Positions 25,085-35,389 of a stretch of 64,000 bases of DNA are shown here, one piece after another. The notes under the pieces were generated by a model. That model was not told the DNA's origin. It did no database searches and saw only the letters and a list, made by a program, of their open reading frames with translations. The stretch's first letter is position 1; every line of letters starts with the position of its first letter. Position numbers and translations under genes: made by a program. The DNA comes from Termitomyces sp. T153 (Eukaryota > Basidiomycota > Agaricomycetes > Agaricales > Lyophyllaceae). Where the stretch lies: positions 636,001 through 700,000 of the forward strand of contig JACKQL020000028.1 in the NCBI GenBank assembly GCA_018296165.2, written 5' to 3'.

Positions 25085-25769
25085 TTATGTCATCAAAGTA
25101 CTTGGTTAGTCAATGAAGGCAGGGTAATTGTTGGAGTTTAGCAGTTGGGACTCAATCACAGGGCTTGAAAAGCCTTGATGCACAGTTGCCACAAACATTG
25201 TTCCTTCACAGAGTTCAAACTGCTTGCTAACTGAATGTTGACTAATCAAAGTACATGATTCAAGACATCCCCCTTTCAACTACATATGACTCTCTTCCTG
25301 CACATAATATAGAAGTGGTAGTGGTAGGAGGTTTGGCTGACAGCTGGCTAATGAAGAGGTGACCAGCAGGCCACAGCTGTGAGAAACTAGTGGGCTAGCA
25401 TAATGCAGCAGTAGGCCAGGGGTGGACAAGGAGCAGGCTGCATAGCAGGTGATGGAGTCAACAAGAGGCAGGGGTGCACAGAGAGTTGGAGGCCAGGTGT
25501 GCAAGTGGTTGTCTGGCACTAGAGTGAGGTCAACATGGCCCAGGAACCAATGAGCAGCAGTGAGCAGCAAGCAAGTGGCAAGCAGGCCAGTGTTAAGCAG
25601 CAGCAGGCAGGCAGCAAGCAAGGGGCAACACTACTACTCCAGGTATGGGTTGGAGCATGTAGAGTAGTGTGTCAGGGTGGTAGAGTGGGGTTATACTTGG
25701 CAAGGGCAAGTAGGGAGTAGTGTTGATGTAGCAGGCTAGGGAGGGGCACTGTGTAGGAGTCAGACAACT

Positions 25770-26749
25770 TGTAAGGGGACATCAGCTGTGGATAGTCCAA
25801 GCCAAACATACCACTCACATCCTGACCATCCAGTCAAGAGGTGAGCAGCAAGCAAGCTGGCCAGAGGCACAGCAGACAAGTGGTGGGCAATCAATGAGAG
25901 GCAAAATGAATAAGAATTAATAGAGTGATCATGGGATAAGAAATAAAAAATATGTTATATAAGCTATGATGACTAAAATAGACAAAACTTCGAAAGCGTG
26001 TAACCGTTTACCAAATCCCCATCAATATCTGATTTAGCAACATCATTGTTGTAGGATTAGCCCAAACACAAATAAAAAGATTATTCGCTTATAGTACAAT
26101 CTCACACATTGGATCTACTTTAATACCTACTTTAATCTATACTTTCTTTAGCTACAAAAAATATAGAGAGTGGAAGTTTTTATTTAAGAAGTGGTAAAAT
26201 ATGATTTAAATCAAGTATCCTTCTTAGCTGAAAGAACTGGAACTTTCTACGGTCAATGTAGTGAGATCTAGTTTTTAATAAAGGTGTGTTTAATGAAGAT
26301 AATTTATCTATCTTATTATCTATCTTCAGAGGGCAAGGCAAGGCAAGGGGCCACACTGGCTGAGCTTACAGTTATGCTAGTAAAGAAACCTGGAAGCAAT
26401 GCTATTGTCTGGACTGGGGACATTCTATCCCAGGTCTGCCTATATACTACAAGGCTACTAAATGACTAAGTACCTATGACTACATTGGAGACCTCTGACT
26501 ACAACCCTAATGATAAAGCAGAGGCCAATGACTATGAAATATTGACTAAATGGGCCCAGTAGTAGAAGAATCAATGATCAACAATAATATACTATGTGCC
26601 AGGTACAATATACCCATTAGGCCTTGCAGCCAAGATGGTGAGGGAGTAAGAAGGGGCCAGGCAGTCTGGAGGTCAGCTAGATAGAGGTGCAAATCCTCAC
26701 AGACTAAACTAGGCAAGGGTGGGATGGTCCAAGAACCAGTCCCCTTACA
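25770..26749. repeat. LTR-like repeat carrying a mitochondrial insertion
   Basis: Bounded by TGTAAGGGGAC (25770-25780) and its reverse complement GTCCCCTTACA (26739-26749), i.e. TG..CA ends with 11-bp inverted termini. It is homologous along its length to the solo LTR at 54054-54618, except for about 420 extra bases at about 25905-26325. Flanking 5-mers (CAACT, GGTCC) do not match, so no TSD is seen here. Confidence 0.7.
25905..26325 (+). other. Nuclear mitochondrial DNA insertion (nad2-like and cox2-like)
   Basis: An AT-rich segment absent from the sister repeat at 54054. At 26042-26113 the plus strand reads IIVVGLAQTQIKRLFAYSTI then SHIG, a stretch characteristic of mitochondrial NADH dehydrogenase subunit 2. 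At 26197-26268 it reads DLNQVSFLAERTGTFYGQCS then EI and a stop, matching the conserved C-terminal region of cytochrome oxidase subunit 2 around the CuA-ligand motif GQCSEIC, with the last Cys codon lost. The two genes are not one ORF, so the insert is a mosaic of at least two mitochondrial pieces. Edges are estimated from alignment by eye with the sister repeat. Confidence 0.75.
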
Positions 26750-26879
26750 GGTCCTACTGCTTGGGAGGTTGTGGAAAAGCCTTAGAATACAAACTCTCCA
26801 TGCTTTTATCCTTTAATAAATGTTTCAATCTTTTGACTCATATGTAGTCTTATTCTGCCAAGACTTTTACTCTTGCTAC

Positions 26880-27510
26880 TCTTGATCATCCAGTTTATTC
26901 TGTGATCCTAGCACCAGACTTTAAATCTGAGGACTTTGAGAACTTTAGTGCCACTGTGGAGAACAAGTGCTTGGACCATTTGCCTACCAATGAGTTTAGA
27001 GACTCAGGAGGCCAGTCAGCTCTTCCACCCTGGGCAACCAGTGATATTTGGAAGAGACCATCTCCCTCTTTCCTGTACTCAAAAATCATATCAGTCTGAG
27101 CAAGATGCACCAACTTTCCAAATTGACTTTTTTCATCATGATATTTTGGTATTCAAATCAATTGCTCAAAGTGTATCTGCAAAGAAAATTCACTGTAGAG
27201 GATTTCAGCAACTCTAGAAACCATCAGAGGATGTACTGGAACAATGTGTCTATGGAGAAGCCTATACTTCAGAAAAGTCTTTGCAGATGGAGAAGAAAAT
27301 TTCACCAGATGAAGATGGTCTTGAGATGGTTATTGTTCCACTTATGCTATATTCTGACTCAACATGTTTGGCAAACTTTGGAGCTGCATCTCTTTGGCCA
27401 CTTTATATGTAGTTTGGTGGTTTCTCAAAGTATATTTGAGGTGCTGTCAACAGCTTTTCTGCAAATTATCTGGCATACTTTCCATCAGTGCATCAAAAAT
27501 GTTTGTTTTC
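26880..27510 (+). pseudogene. Plavaka-type transposase fragment
   Basis: Degenerate plus-strand frames match a region of the Plavaka (CMC superfamily DNA transposon) transposase of Agaricomycetes. One frame has DHLPTNE then a Pro/Gly stretch with HPGQPVIFGRDHL (about 26975-27060). Another has DGLEMVIVPLMLYSDSTCLA, NFGAASLWPLY and GGFSKY (about 27312-27440), corresponding to the conserved SDATHLASFG-A-LWP-Y region. Several stops and frame changes; no terminal inverted repeats found. Confidence 0.6.
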
Positions 27511-27524
27511 AATTATTTCTGAGG

Positions 27525-27610
27525 GGGCGCAGTGGCTCAGCTGGCACCATCGCATCCCAAAGTGGGTCACATGATTTGCAAGTGCAAGGCCGGGGTTTCA
27601 ACTCTGGCTG
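27525..27610 (+). repeat. tRNA-derived SINE head
   Basis: Box A-like TGGCTCAGCTGG (27533-27544) and box B-like GGTTTCAACTC (27594-27604) are spaced as in a tRNA-derived RNA polymerase III promoter. The sequence does not fold into a full tRNA with a pairing acceptor stem, so it is a SINE-like element rather than a gene. Confidence 0.5.
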
Positions 27611-28351
27611 AGTGTACCCATGTGGAAAAACACCTTAGACACCACATGAGTTCTTCGAGGCTGCCAGAAAGCCACCACCCGCACATGTTGATTAGGAAGG
27701 CTTTCTCGGTCAGGCTGCCCCAGAATGACCAATCAGCACATGATACAATGAGGCATGGTGACCACCATGCTCATACCAGATGACAAAAACAGATGGTTTC
27801 CCTGGCTTGATGGATTTGGGAGAGGGTCTCAGGCTCCTTGCTGACCAAGCAGGTCAAGGTACAGGTAGGTGAGAGGATAGGAGTCAACAGTTCAATCAGG
27901 CTGCCGACATTACTGTGTGGTCCATTGGATGGTTTGGTGAGGTAATTACTACAGCTGCCAGTTTGATTGGGTGCCTAGCTAATTGGTGTGGCATGTCTGT
28001 CACTGAGGTGGCCCACTGGCCATTCTGTCGCAGGTTCCAAATCTCAGGATCAATCTTCTGAAAGTATCATCTGGGTGTGGGAAAGGGTGTGTTGTGATAC
28101 CCTTACTGGTGTGATGGAATGGGAGCTTAGAGCTGGAGTGACATTCTTCACAGGACAAACCAACACACACACAGTAAGCCCTGCTGAGTATAGCTGGGTT
28201 TAGAAATTGGGATGGCATGTTAATGGCAGATGGTGTGGGACTTAGGATGGGAAGTAGTATGAACTCTGACGAAGTCAAATTGTAGTAAAGTGGCTATGAG
28301 GCATAACTGGCATCAGCTGAAAAGGGATCAGGCCAGAGAACTAGCTGGAGT

Positions 28352-28448
28352 GTCCATAATTACCACCCCCCATTACATACTGCAGGACCTAGAACACAAT
28401 GTTCAAGGATTATTCCATGTGAAAATAGGTCTCAAAGGAAATAAAATG

Positions 28449-28486
<38 letters not shown>
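28352..28486 (+). repeat. Dispersed repeat 3' end and (TC)17 microsatellite
   Basis: Second copy of the repeat end seen at 24960, here followed by an uninterrupted TC dinucleotide run at 28451-28484. Confidence 0.7.
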
Positions 28487-28487
<1 letters not shown>

Positions 28488-28619
28488 ATTATTTTTGATG
28501 TCTTTTTTATTCAGCTCCCTGACCTTGTTCAAGATCATCATGAGAAGCTCTTTGGTATGACTGCATCCAAGTCTATCTTGATACATCTCAAATGAGAATT
28601 GATGCAAGCAGCTTGGAGA

Positions 28620-29260
28620 TTACTTATCACAGGTAAATTTGAATACATCTATGGCATGGTAGTGTCCTGATGTAACCAGTTGATGAGATTTATCATCCTG
28701 TAGTATAATCATGATTCCTATATCCATCTGCAGCTTCATGTAATGCCAGTCATGTTCACCAACAATTCTATTGGTGGGAGCAATTGGACTGAGTTCTGTA
28801 CAACCTGAGATACAAGGATGCTTAGAACTGGAACATGTATGCAATGATAAGGCTTACCCCAGTGATTCAGATTCCCATCAACAAAACTTCAACACCAAAG
28901 TTTTCCTTCATGGGAGCTTACCCAGTTGCAACAATTTCTAAGTCTCTCAAAGTTTTTGACAATTTCTGAGTCTTTCAAAGTTCTGAGTCCCAGGCCACCT
29001 GGCAAACCTATCATCTCTTCCACAATGGAGGGAACTGTAAACAAGTACTGTGCCCCAGCTGTTTCAATAGTATGCAATACCATTTTTCCCATTGGAATGA
29101 TGGATGCTGGTGACAAGATGAAGGGTATTCCAATCAAAGGCAATAGATGGAGGGCAAGGGAACCAAAGCCCTAAAATATGTTAATGCACAGGATTGAGAT
29201 GGCAGTATTCACACCTACATTGTACAGGGGTAATGTAGGGACCACATATTGGAAAGGCTC
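28620..29260 (-). pseudogene. Adenylate-forming (AMP-binding) enzyme relic
   Basis: Minus-strand fragments resemble NRPS-like or acyl-activating enzymes of basidiomycetes. LPLIGIPFILSPASIIP and ETAGAQYLFTVPSIVEEMIG (about 29143-29000) fit the region before the adenylation core. GAPMKENFG (about 28920) fits the GGAP-like motif and an NHWG at about 28865 fits NHxGATE. A further piece (LKLQMDIGIMIIL, LVTSGHYHAIDVF; 28760-28640) fits downstream sequence. The order is collinear with the family but frames change and stops occur, so it is a relic, probably with former introns. Substrate cannot be inferred. Confidence 0.5.
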
Positions 29261-29299
29261 CTGCTGTTGGGGCAGATGGTAGCAAGTGGCAAATATGAG

Positions 29300-30140
29300 A
29301 GGGTAGGCTTGTTCATGATAGGATCAGCTTTGGTAGCCCCATCATTTTGTTTCTGAGGAGTGCATGACAAGAGCATCCAAGTTGTTGCACTTCTGACTTG
29401 TGTACATAGAAGGTATCTAAATGTTGTTCCTGTTATGATCAGGAGTCAGGAGGTCATCATACCCAAGAGTATGGATGAGGGTTCTGAGATCTATTTATAG
29501 ATTAAGGCCTTTGCTCCTGGTTTTCTTGTCCTTGATATTGTGTATTTGTTTTTTTTTGTTTTTTTTTTTCAATACTAGGATAGATATTCTGCATAATTCT
29601 GTGCTACATTCCATCTTATATCTATGTGCATATGTATCTCTTATATTTGAATTTATGCTCAATGCAATAAAAAAAACATAATTTTGTGTGTATGTATAAG
29701 ATGGAGATGTAGCCATCAAATTGCCACCAGCTTTCCTTTGATTTACATAATCTGTTATGCTCTCCCTTGCTATCATTGGTATACTATATACCCTCTTCTG
29801 CATGATATTCCAATTGATACATATGTACTCATGTATCTCTTATATGCTTAGATCCATGCTTGATGCAACTATTTCTTGGAGAGGTATAACTTCATGTGTA
29901 TAAACTGTGTCTAAATGACCTTTGAACTGAAGATGTTGTCATTACCTTGTAGACAGCTTTCCTTTGATTTACATAATACATAAGCTCTCCCCTGATATCA
30001 TTGATCATTGTTGATGAACAAGTGTGCATCAAGTCCAGAACTCTGTGATTTCAGCTGGAAAAGGAAAAGCCCATTTTTGCTGAGAAAGACAATGGGTGCT
30101 TTAAATAATGCCCTACTCAGAGAGGCTTTGGGTGGTCATC
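29300..30140. other. CpG-poor spacer, no gene
   Basis: Contains a T-rich run near 29548-29570 and a partial internal duplication (29590-29760 resembles 29810-30000). No coding content recognised. Confidence 0.4.
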
Positions 30141-30144
30141 TATA

Positions 30145-30435
30145 CATGTGATAATTGATTGCATAAATCAAAGGACACCCATTCACACTGCTGGCACTGG
30201 AACCTGTTTCCAGTGGAAAAATGAGAAAAGAAACCTGTCATACCATTTCTTGGACAGATTTTTCCTTTGGAAAAAGCCTTCTTCCATTGTTTAGAGCCTT
30301 TTTCCATTGGAAATACACTGTCCAGAAATAGTATAACAAGTTTCTTTCTCAGTTTTTCCCTTGAAGACATGATTGGCTGTCAGCAGTGTCAATTGTCTTT
30401 GAATCTCTGTAATCATGGTCCCTCATTATACAAAC
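30145..30435. repeat. Foldback element (imperfect inverted repeat)
   Basis: The left arm (about 30145-30290) and the reverse complement of the right arm (about 30292-30435) align over most of their length. Shared blocks include GAAAAA.GAGAAA.GAAAC and CACTGCTG.CA. As a result, opposite strands encode similar short peptides (QCQQCEWVSFDLCN and GCQQCQLSLNLCN). Structure is that of a MITE or foldback transposon, without recognisable coding capacity. Confidence 0.6.
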
Positions 30436-30699
30436 CCTGCAGTTTGTGCTTTCAGAATATGGACCATTTGTGAGATACATGTCATGTAGTAACATGGCTT
30501 ACAACAAAAGGTGCGATTGTCTGGCTAGATCTTGGGCATGCCATGCTGTGCAATGGCCCATACCTAGTAGTCAGGACAGGAAGAGCACCTTCTGATTGGA
30601 GTATAACAAGAGCATGAGAACTGATCAAGATGCATGAAGGCAGTGTCCCTTTCAATATGTAGATAGGCAACTGCAACTGGGGTCAAAGTAGTAGGACCT

Positions 30700-31546
30700 A
30701 TATCGAGACCATGTCAGAGTAGGTAATAATACTGTCATATAAACGAAAATGCCAATGTTGCTTCCGAGGAGGGTCGCTACCGGTGCGGGTCTTTGATCGC
30801 GGCCTGTGCATCCTGTCGGACATCCACTACTGACCAACCAACCACGATGCGCACTCGAATTGCTGCCTTAAGCTGTAAGAATGTAATCTGACAAGGTGAA
30901 CTAGTCTAGATGCCAAAGATATGGTTAAGGTTATTCGAGGCAGCGAACTCTACGAGTTCGGGGACAGAAGTTGACACCCATAGCGATGGGTCCGGACCAT
31001 ATCTAAGATTTATGTGTAGACGAATAAAAGTACCACCTGGAAGTGTCGAAAAGATTAGGAGTGCTTGGTCACGAATGTTGTGATGGAAAAGAAGGCAGTC
31101 CTTCCGGATAGCTAGCTGCGTTTAAACGACATGGCCGGGTCGCGTTTAAATGACATGGCCGGGTCGGTACGCAAAGCCATGTACTCATTACTAATCACTA
31201 ACATTGAAATCTACCTACGCTGCCTGAAATAACAGCTATGGGAAAAACCGATATAGAATCCGGGGTGGGAAGATCGAATCTGTCTGATCGAAAGAGATTT
31301 TTCTACAATCCTGCCGTGAAATTACACCTATCGAACTCTCTATGTCCCAACGCCGCTGATTTCCGACGGCACCGGGCGCCACAGTTTACGACACACACCA
31401 AGACGGATCTGGATTGTACTATCCATGTATGTAGTATTGGCATGCTGCTTATGTATAGTTTTTTTCCTCACAAGTTTTATAAGTTTTTGTATAAGGAGTG
31501 ACGGACTGGAGCGTGTTTTTTTCTTCAAGTTCCCCAAGCTCCTGCA
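30700..31546. other. Intergenic, CpG-containing
   Basis: Composition returns to gene-space type. A direct repeat of CGTTTAAAYGACATGGCCGG lies at about 31120-31160. Promoter of the small secreted protein gene at the right end. Confidence 0.5.
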
Positions 31547-31934
31547 ATGGCTTCTCTTCGCATCGTCTTCTTCTTCCTCGCTTCCGCACTTGCGACTCTA
31601 TCTGTCGCCTCACCCACTGCTGCTGAGCGCCGGGACGTTATTGAGACGTAAGAAACAATCCTTCGTCTGTCAAGCTATGTATTCATGAATCGTGATTGGT
31701 ATCTAGCGCTACAGAGGACGTGGGGGAAACGTCATTGTATCAGCGGCGGGGCACTCGTGAGGATGCCGAGGCGATCGCAGACGCTATCTACGCAAGTGCT
31801 CAACGGTAAGTATCAATCTTTTGTCTATCATATATTTATAAACATATTCATGTTTGTCAAGTGAGGCAGCTAGGATAGAAGAGGGTAGTGCGAAGGTGAT
31901 GGAAGAACTCGAGTCGCTACTCGACACGAGCTAG
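31547..31934 (+). CDS. Small secreted protein
   Basis: Three exons (31547-31647, 31707-31805, 31862-31934) with GTAAG donors and TAG, AAG acceptors join in frame to give 90 residues and end in TAG. The first 22 residues are a clear signal peptide (MASLRIVFFFLASALATLSV, then AS), followed by SPTAAERRDV, where ERR could be a Kex2-type processing site. The mature part is acidic, Ala/Glu-rich and without cysteines; it looks helical. No family recognised. Small secreted proteins of this kind are common in mushroom-forming fungi, but the lack of cysteines is unlike many effectors. No lesion seen; function unknown. Confidence 0.75.
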
Positions 31935-32650
31935 GACTATGCAATTCACTTGATCCTTACGGCAAGACTGTGCTATACTTAGTACTGTAGCCTTTTATAA
32001 TCAATCAAGCAATGTCCACCTCAAACTCGGTCAGGGATTTTTTCAGGTTGCAGCGACAATGAGTACATACCATCTCGCACATGAATTTATCTAGGTATGG
32101 ACGTATGCGACTCACATTAGTATTGATGATGAAATTGAGAGCTTGGGCGGTTGAAGATTGAACAACATGGGCTGACAGTGAAGCACTGGTTTCTGACCAC
32201 AAACTCAGGTGGGAGAGGGATGTACATAGTCTGAAAGTCTCGATTGGAGATCATGATACAGATGTTCCGTACTGAGTTGTACCCGGGCCTATTTCAAGTT
32301 TGAATCGATTTTGAAGAGAAGCGCCTCAGGGGTTGTAAATAAGCGCTGTCGATTTTGATTTGATGGGGCATCACTTTCGACCGCCAGCAGCCTGCAAGGA
32401 CGGTGAGTTGTATATAGACGTGCTGCGGTGCTGGATGGTCGGAACATCGTCACGACCACCAGAGATCGCGCAACACGAAAACAAAGATCAAGCTGCGACG
32501 CTGTCGTTCTCGTCCTCTACCTCGTCCTCTGTCTCATCCAGCTCCGCTAGCTCCTCCTCTTCCCACCTTTCCTCGCATACCCAGACACAGACACCGGCAA
32601 AAAGACGCCAACGCGCGCGCACTAAAACTAAAACTAGAAGCAAGAGAGAA
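31935..32650. other. Intergenic and upstream region of the diphosphatase gene
   Basis: No supported gene. An open frame from 32360 continues in frame into the diphosphatase gene, but its Ser-rich stretch looks like a CT-rich promoter, and the ATG at 32651 gives a normal type II membrane protein. Confidence 0.5.
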
Positions 32651-34435
32651 ATGGCACCGGCGTCTCCGGACTATGAGCTCCTCGAAACGGGGATGGGACC
32701 CAGCGCCGGCGTACAGAAGATGGCTCAGCACCAGCATCAGAGACGGAGAGGGACGTGGACATTGACGTGGAAGTGGAAGAGGGCGGTGCTGGTGGTTGTA
32801 TGCGTGATTGGTGTTGTGTGGGTTTTGAGTCAGCAAGGGAATTCGAATGGTGGTCATCTCTTCTTTTTTATTTTGTGGAGACAAGACTGATGCTATACTT
32901 TTTTTGTAGACCATCTTTCTGAAGAGGAATCACAGTCGCCGCCGCCGGATAATAGTGGGTATCTTATTTTTGGTAAAGACGACACTGATGCTGTATAGAC
33001 CATCTTTCTAGTGTGATAGTAGAGCATGGACCATCACCGCCCTCGCCTCTCACGTACGAAACCGACGCCGACCGCACCCTGACCAGCTCCTGCACCACTC
33101 CTCACCGCCCCACCATCCCTCTGGTCCAATACGCTCTCATAATCGACGCCGGGTCCACCGGCTCGCGGATCCATGTCTACAAATTCAACAACTGCCACGC
33201 ATCCCCCACGCTCGAATACGAAGTATTCACCCAGACACAGCCGGGCCTCTCGTCGTACGCCCACACGCCACTCCTCGGCGCGAAATCACTCGACGTACTC
33301 ATGGACGCCGCTGTGCGGGTCGTCCCAAGCGAGATGAGGCGCTGCACGCCCGTGGCGGTGAAAGCGACGGCTGGGCTGAGGCTGTTGGAGGATGAAGAGG
33401 TGGATGGGCTTCTGGGGGCAGTGAGGGAGAGGCTGGGGAGGTGGGAGTTTCCCGTTGAGGGCGTTGTTGTGATGGACGGACGGGATGAGGGCGTGTATGC
33501 GTGGATCACGTCGAATTATTTGTTGGGCACGTTGGAGGGCGGGAATGCGACGTGGGCGGTGCTCGATCTCGGCGGGGCGTCGACGCAGATTGCGTTTGAG
33601 CCGAGAGGCGCTGTGGAGGCGCTGTTGGATGAGGATGGCCACAGATACGAGCTGGCGTTTGCAGAAAAGACGCACGTGCTCTACCAGCACTCGTTTCTTG
33701 GCTACGGCCTCATGCATGCCCGGCAACACGTCCACCAGCTTGTCGAGTTCATGGCGGCCATCCGTGCAAACGGCAACCACACCGAAGAGACGATTGGCAA
33801 TGCGTGCATCGCAAAGGGCATGCAGAGACTCGTTGAACTGAAGGATAGGAACGTGACGATGGTCGGCGACGATGTTGGCTCCTTCGACGGTTGTCTGCGG
33901 ATAATGGAGCTCGTTATGGCAAAGGACGCGTGCGTTCCCGTTTCGTTCCTCCATTCCACCCAAGCTAATATCCAACAGAATATGCAAAACCAAACCATGC
34001 TCCTTCAACGGCGTATATCAACCCTCCATCCTCGAAACATTCCCTACAGGCCCTGTCCTCCTCCTTTCCTACTTTTACGACCGTCTCGCCCCTCTCTTGC
34101 CCCTTCTCTCTCCTTCTTCTTCTTCTCAAGACCACGACGCTCCCCTCCCGCTAACAATCCACAACATCTCCACCCTCGCCTCACTCATCTGCACCGGCCC
34201 CTCATCCTGGTCCTCTCTCCACTCCCGGATCCCCCCTTCCACCCTCGAAGATCTCAACTCCCGCCCCGAGTACTGCCTCGACCTGACATTCATGTACGCC
34301 CTCCTCCGGCGCGGCTACGAGTTTGACGATGCGCGCGAGGTAAGAATTGCCAAGCGCGTGAGGGGCACAGAGCTCGGGTGGGCACTTGGGGCGGGGCTGG
34401 AGGTTGTTGGGGGCGAGTTGAGGTGTTTGAATTGA
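32651..34435 (+). CDS. GDA1: GDA1/CD39 nucleoside diphosphatase (Golgi apyrase)
   Basis: Four exons (32651-32849, 32910-32958, 33012-33929, 33979-34435) join in frame to 540 residues. It is a guanosine diphosphatase of the GDA1/CD39 family, which hydrolyses GDP released by Golgi mannosyltransferases so that GMP can be exchanged for GDP-mannose. After a short cytoplasmic tail, a single N-terminal helix (RAVLVVVCVIGVVWVLS) gives type II topology. Apyrase conserved regions follow: IIDAGSTGSRIHVYKF, KATAGLRLL, DEGVYAWITSNYLLG and LDLGGASTQIAFEP, then the C-terminal CSFNGVYQP region in the last exon. The last intron (GTGCGT..CAACAG) is needed to restore frame before KPCSFNG. The start at 32651 was chosen for its GAGAAATGG context; an ATG at 32360 is an alternative. 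No lesion seen. The symbol is by family, not proven orthology. Confidence 0.9.
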
Positions 34436-34579
34436 GTGGGGTGCTCGACTTTTCAGTTGGGTATACAGACACTCACCATACCTTTTTAATACCCATATCT
34501 TTAGAAATTTATTCCATATTGAACGCGACGCTTAGGTCTTGCCTAAGTAGTGAATGTAAAACGGGTTTCTGTTTTACAT

Positions 34580-34679
34580 TCGGATATGGTGTAATGGCTA
34601 ACATTGCCGCCTCTCATGTGGCGCATCTCGTGGTGATAATTTCACGCGGCAGCTCGGGGTTCAATTCCCCGTATCCGAA
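34580..34679 (+). tRNA. tRNA-Glu (CTC), intron-containing
   Basis: Same mature sequence layout as the gene at 8475: acceptor TCGGATA/TATCCGA, anticodon stem GCCGC/GCGGC, anticodon CTC at 34613-34615, T-arm GGGGTTCAATTCCCC. The intron after position 37 is 28 bases (34617-34644) and unrelated in sequence to that of the first copy. No long T run directly follows. Confidence 0.9.
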
Positions 34680-34815
34680 CTGCTCCAACCAAGTTGCTTG
34701 TTTGTGACTTTTTGCATCACCAACCTTCCAACTTTCCTGTAAAAAAACGCAAAGAACTCATCACATCGATCTTACTAGGGTAAATTATTCTGTTCCATTC
34801 GAAATCGGACGCAGA

Positions 34816-34838
34816 GTTCGATTCCCCGTTTCCAAATT
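34816..34838 (+). pseudogene. tRNA-Glu T-arm relic
   Basis: GTTCGATTCCCCGTTTCCA matches the T-arm and 3' acceptor strand of the neighbouring tRNA-Glu with one change, but no 5' half is present. Probably a truncated duplicate of the gene 140 bases upstream. Confidence 0.5.
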
Positions 34839-35389
34839 ATCTCTAGGTGATTATCTTTTGTTTCAAGAAACAACATAGGGCATAAGTATCGTGAACGGTG
34901 GCGATCGGCGGTTCTCACTCCACTGAGTACCGCCACCATCCTACCCCTACCTCTCTTCTACACCAAGCAGTGATTGAATTAACGACAACAGGTCCATTCC
35001 GCTAGCACACCAATATATTTCTTTCTCCGAATGACTACACGCCCGGGGCCCCGGTTAACCCTGAATCGTCCCCTGAATAGGGTCTCCACCTCTTCTTTGC
35101 TTAACACCTCCGTACCTTTATAATCCAACAACTCCAGCGTCTCACGCCTTACGAACCGCGGGCCACACGACTCCCTTCCCTCGGGGTGCTTAACGCTCTT
35201 GCTTATGCACCTGTTGAGGACCCTGTTTCATATCTGCAATTTAGAATGGTTGTGCTGAAAGACGGTGTACTGTAGGTATGGACAGTAGTTCTTTGAGCAG
35301 ATAAGATAAGATAAGAACTTATAGTAATTGATCGTGATCGCTGATTGTGAAACTTAACCCTACATAGCCAGCTGAAATTGAGATAGACG
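34839..35389. other. Intergenic
   Basis: A GC-rich stretch (34890-35210) with a short inverted repeat around GGTGGCG..CGCCACC, then the upstream region of the decapping gene. No gene seen. Confidence 0.4.

Larger units (their letters stand above)
20180..30690. other. CpG-poor block of decayed repeats
   Basis: CG dinucleotides are almost absent while TG and CA are abundant. Both edges are sharp against gene-bearing DNA (CpG-containing sequence at 20170 and from 30700). Contents: gene-family and transposon relics listed separately. Consistent with long-term cytosine methylation and deamination of silenced repeats. Confidence 0.7.

Noticed and set aside
26042..26113. A nuclear gene for a respiratory subunit
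   Set aside because: Only short pieces of two mitochondrial genes are present, without start, introns or targeting sequence; a mitochondrial DNA insertion explains it.
32360..32650. In-frame upstream extension of the diphosphatase
   Set aside because: It would add a Ser-run and a basic tail before the membrane anchor; the ATG at 32651 has better context and gives a normal type II protein.
33286..34008. 240-codon minus-strand open frame opposite the diphosphatase gene
   Set aside because: Antisense shadow of a GC-rich conserved gene; conserved apyrase motifs are on the plus strand.
34890..34940. Short inverted repeat GGTGGCG..CGCCACC
   Set aside because: Arms of 7 bases with a long loop are expected by chance in GC-rich sequence.
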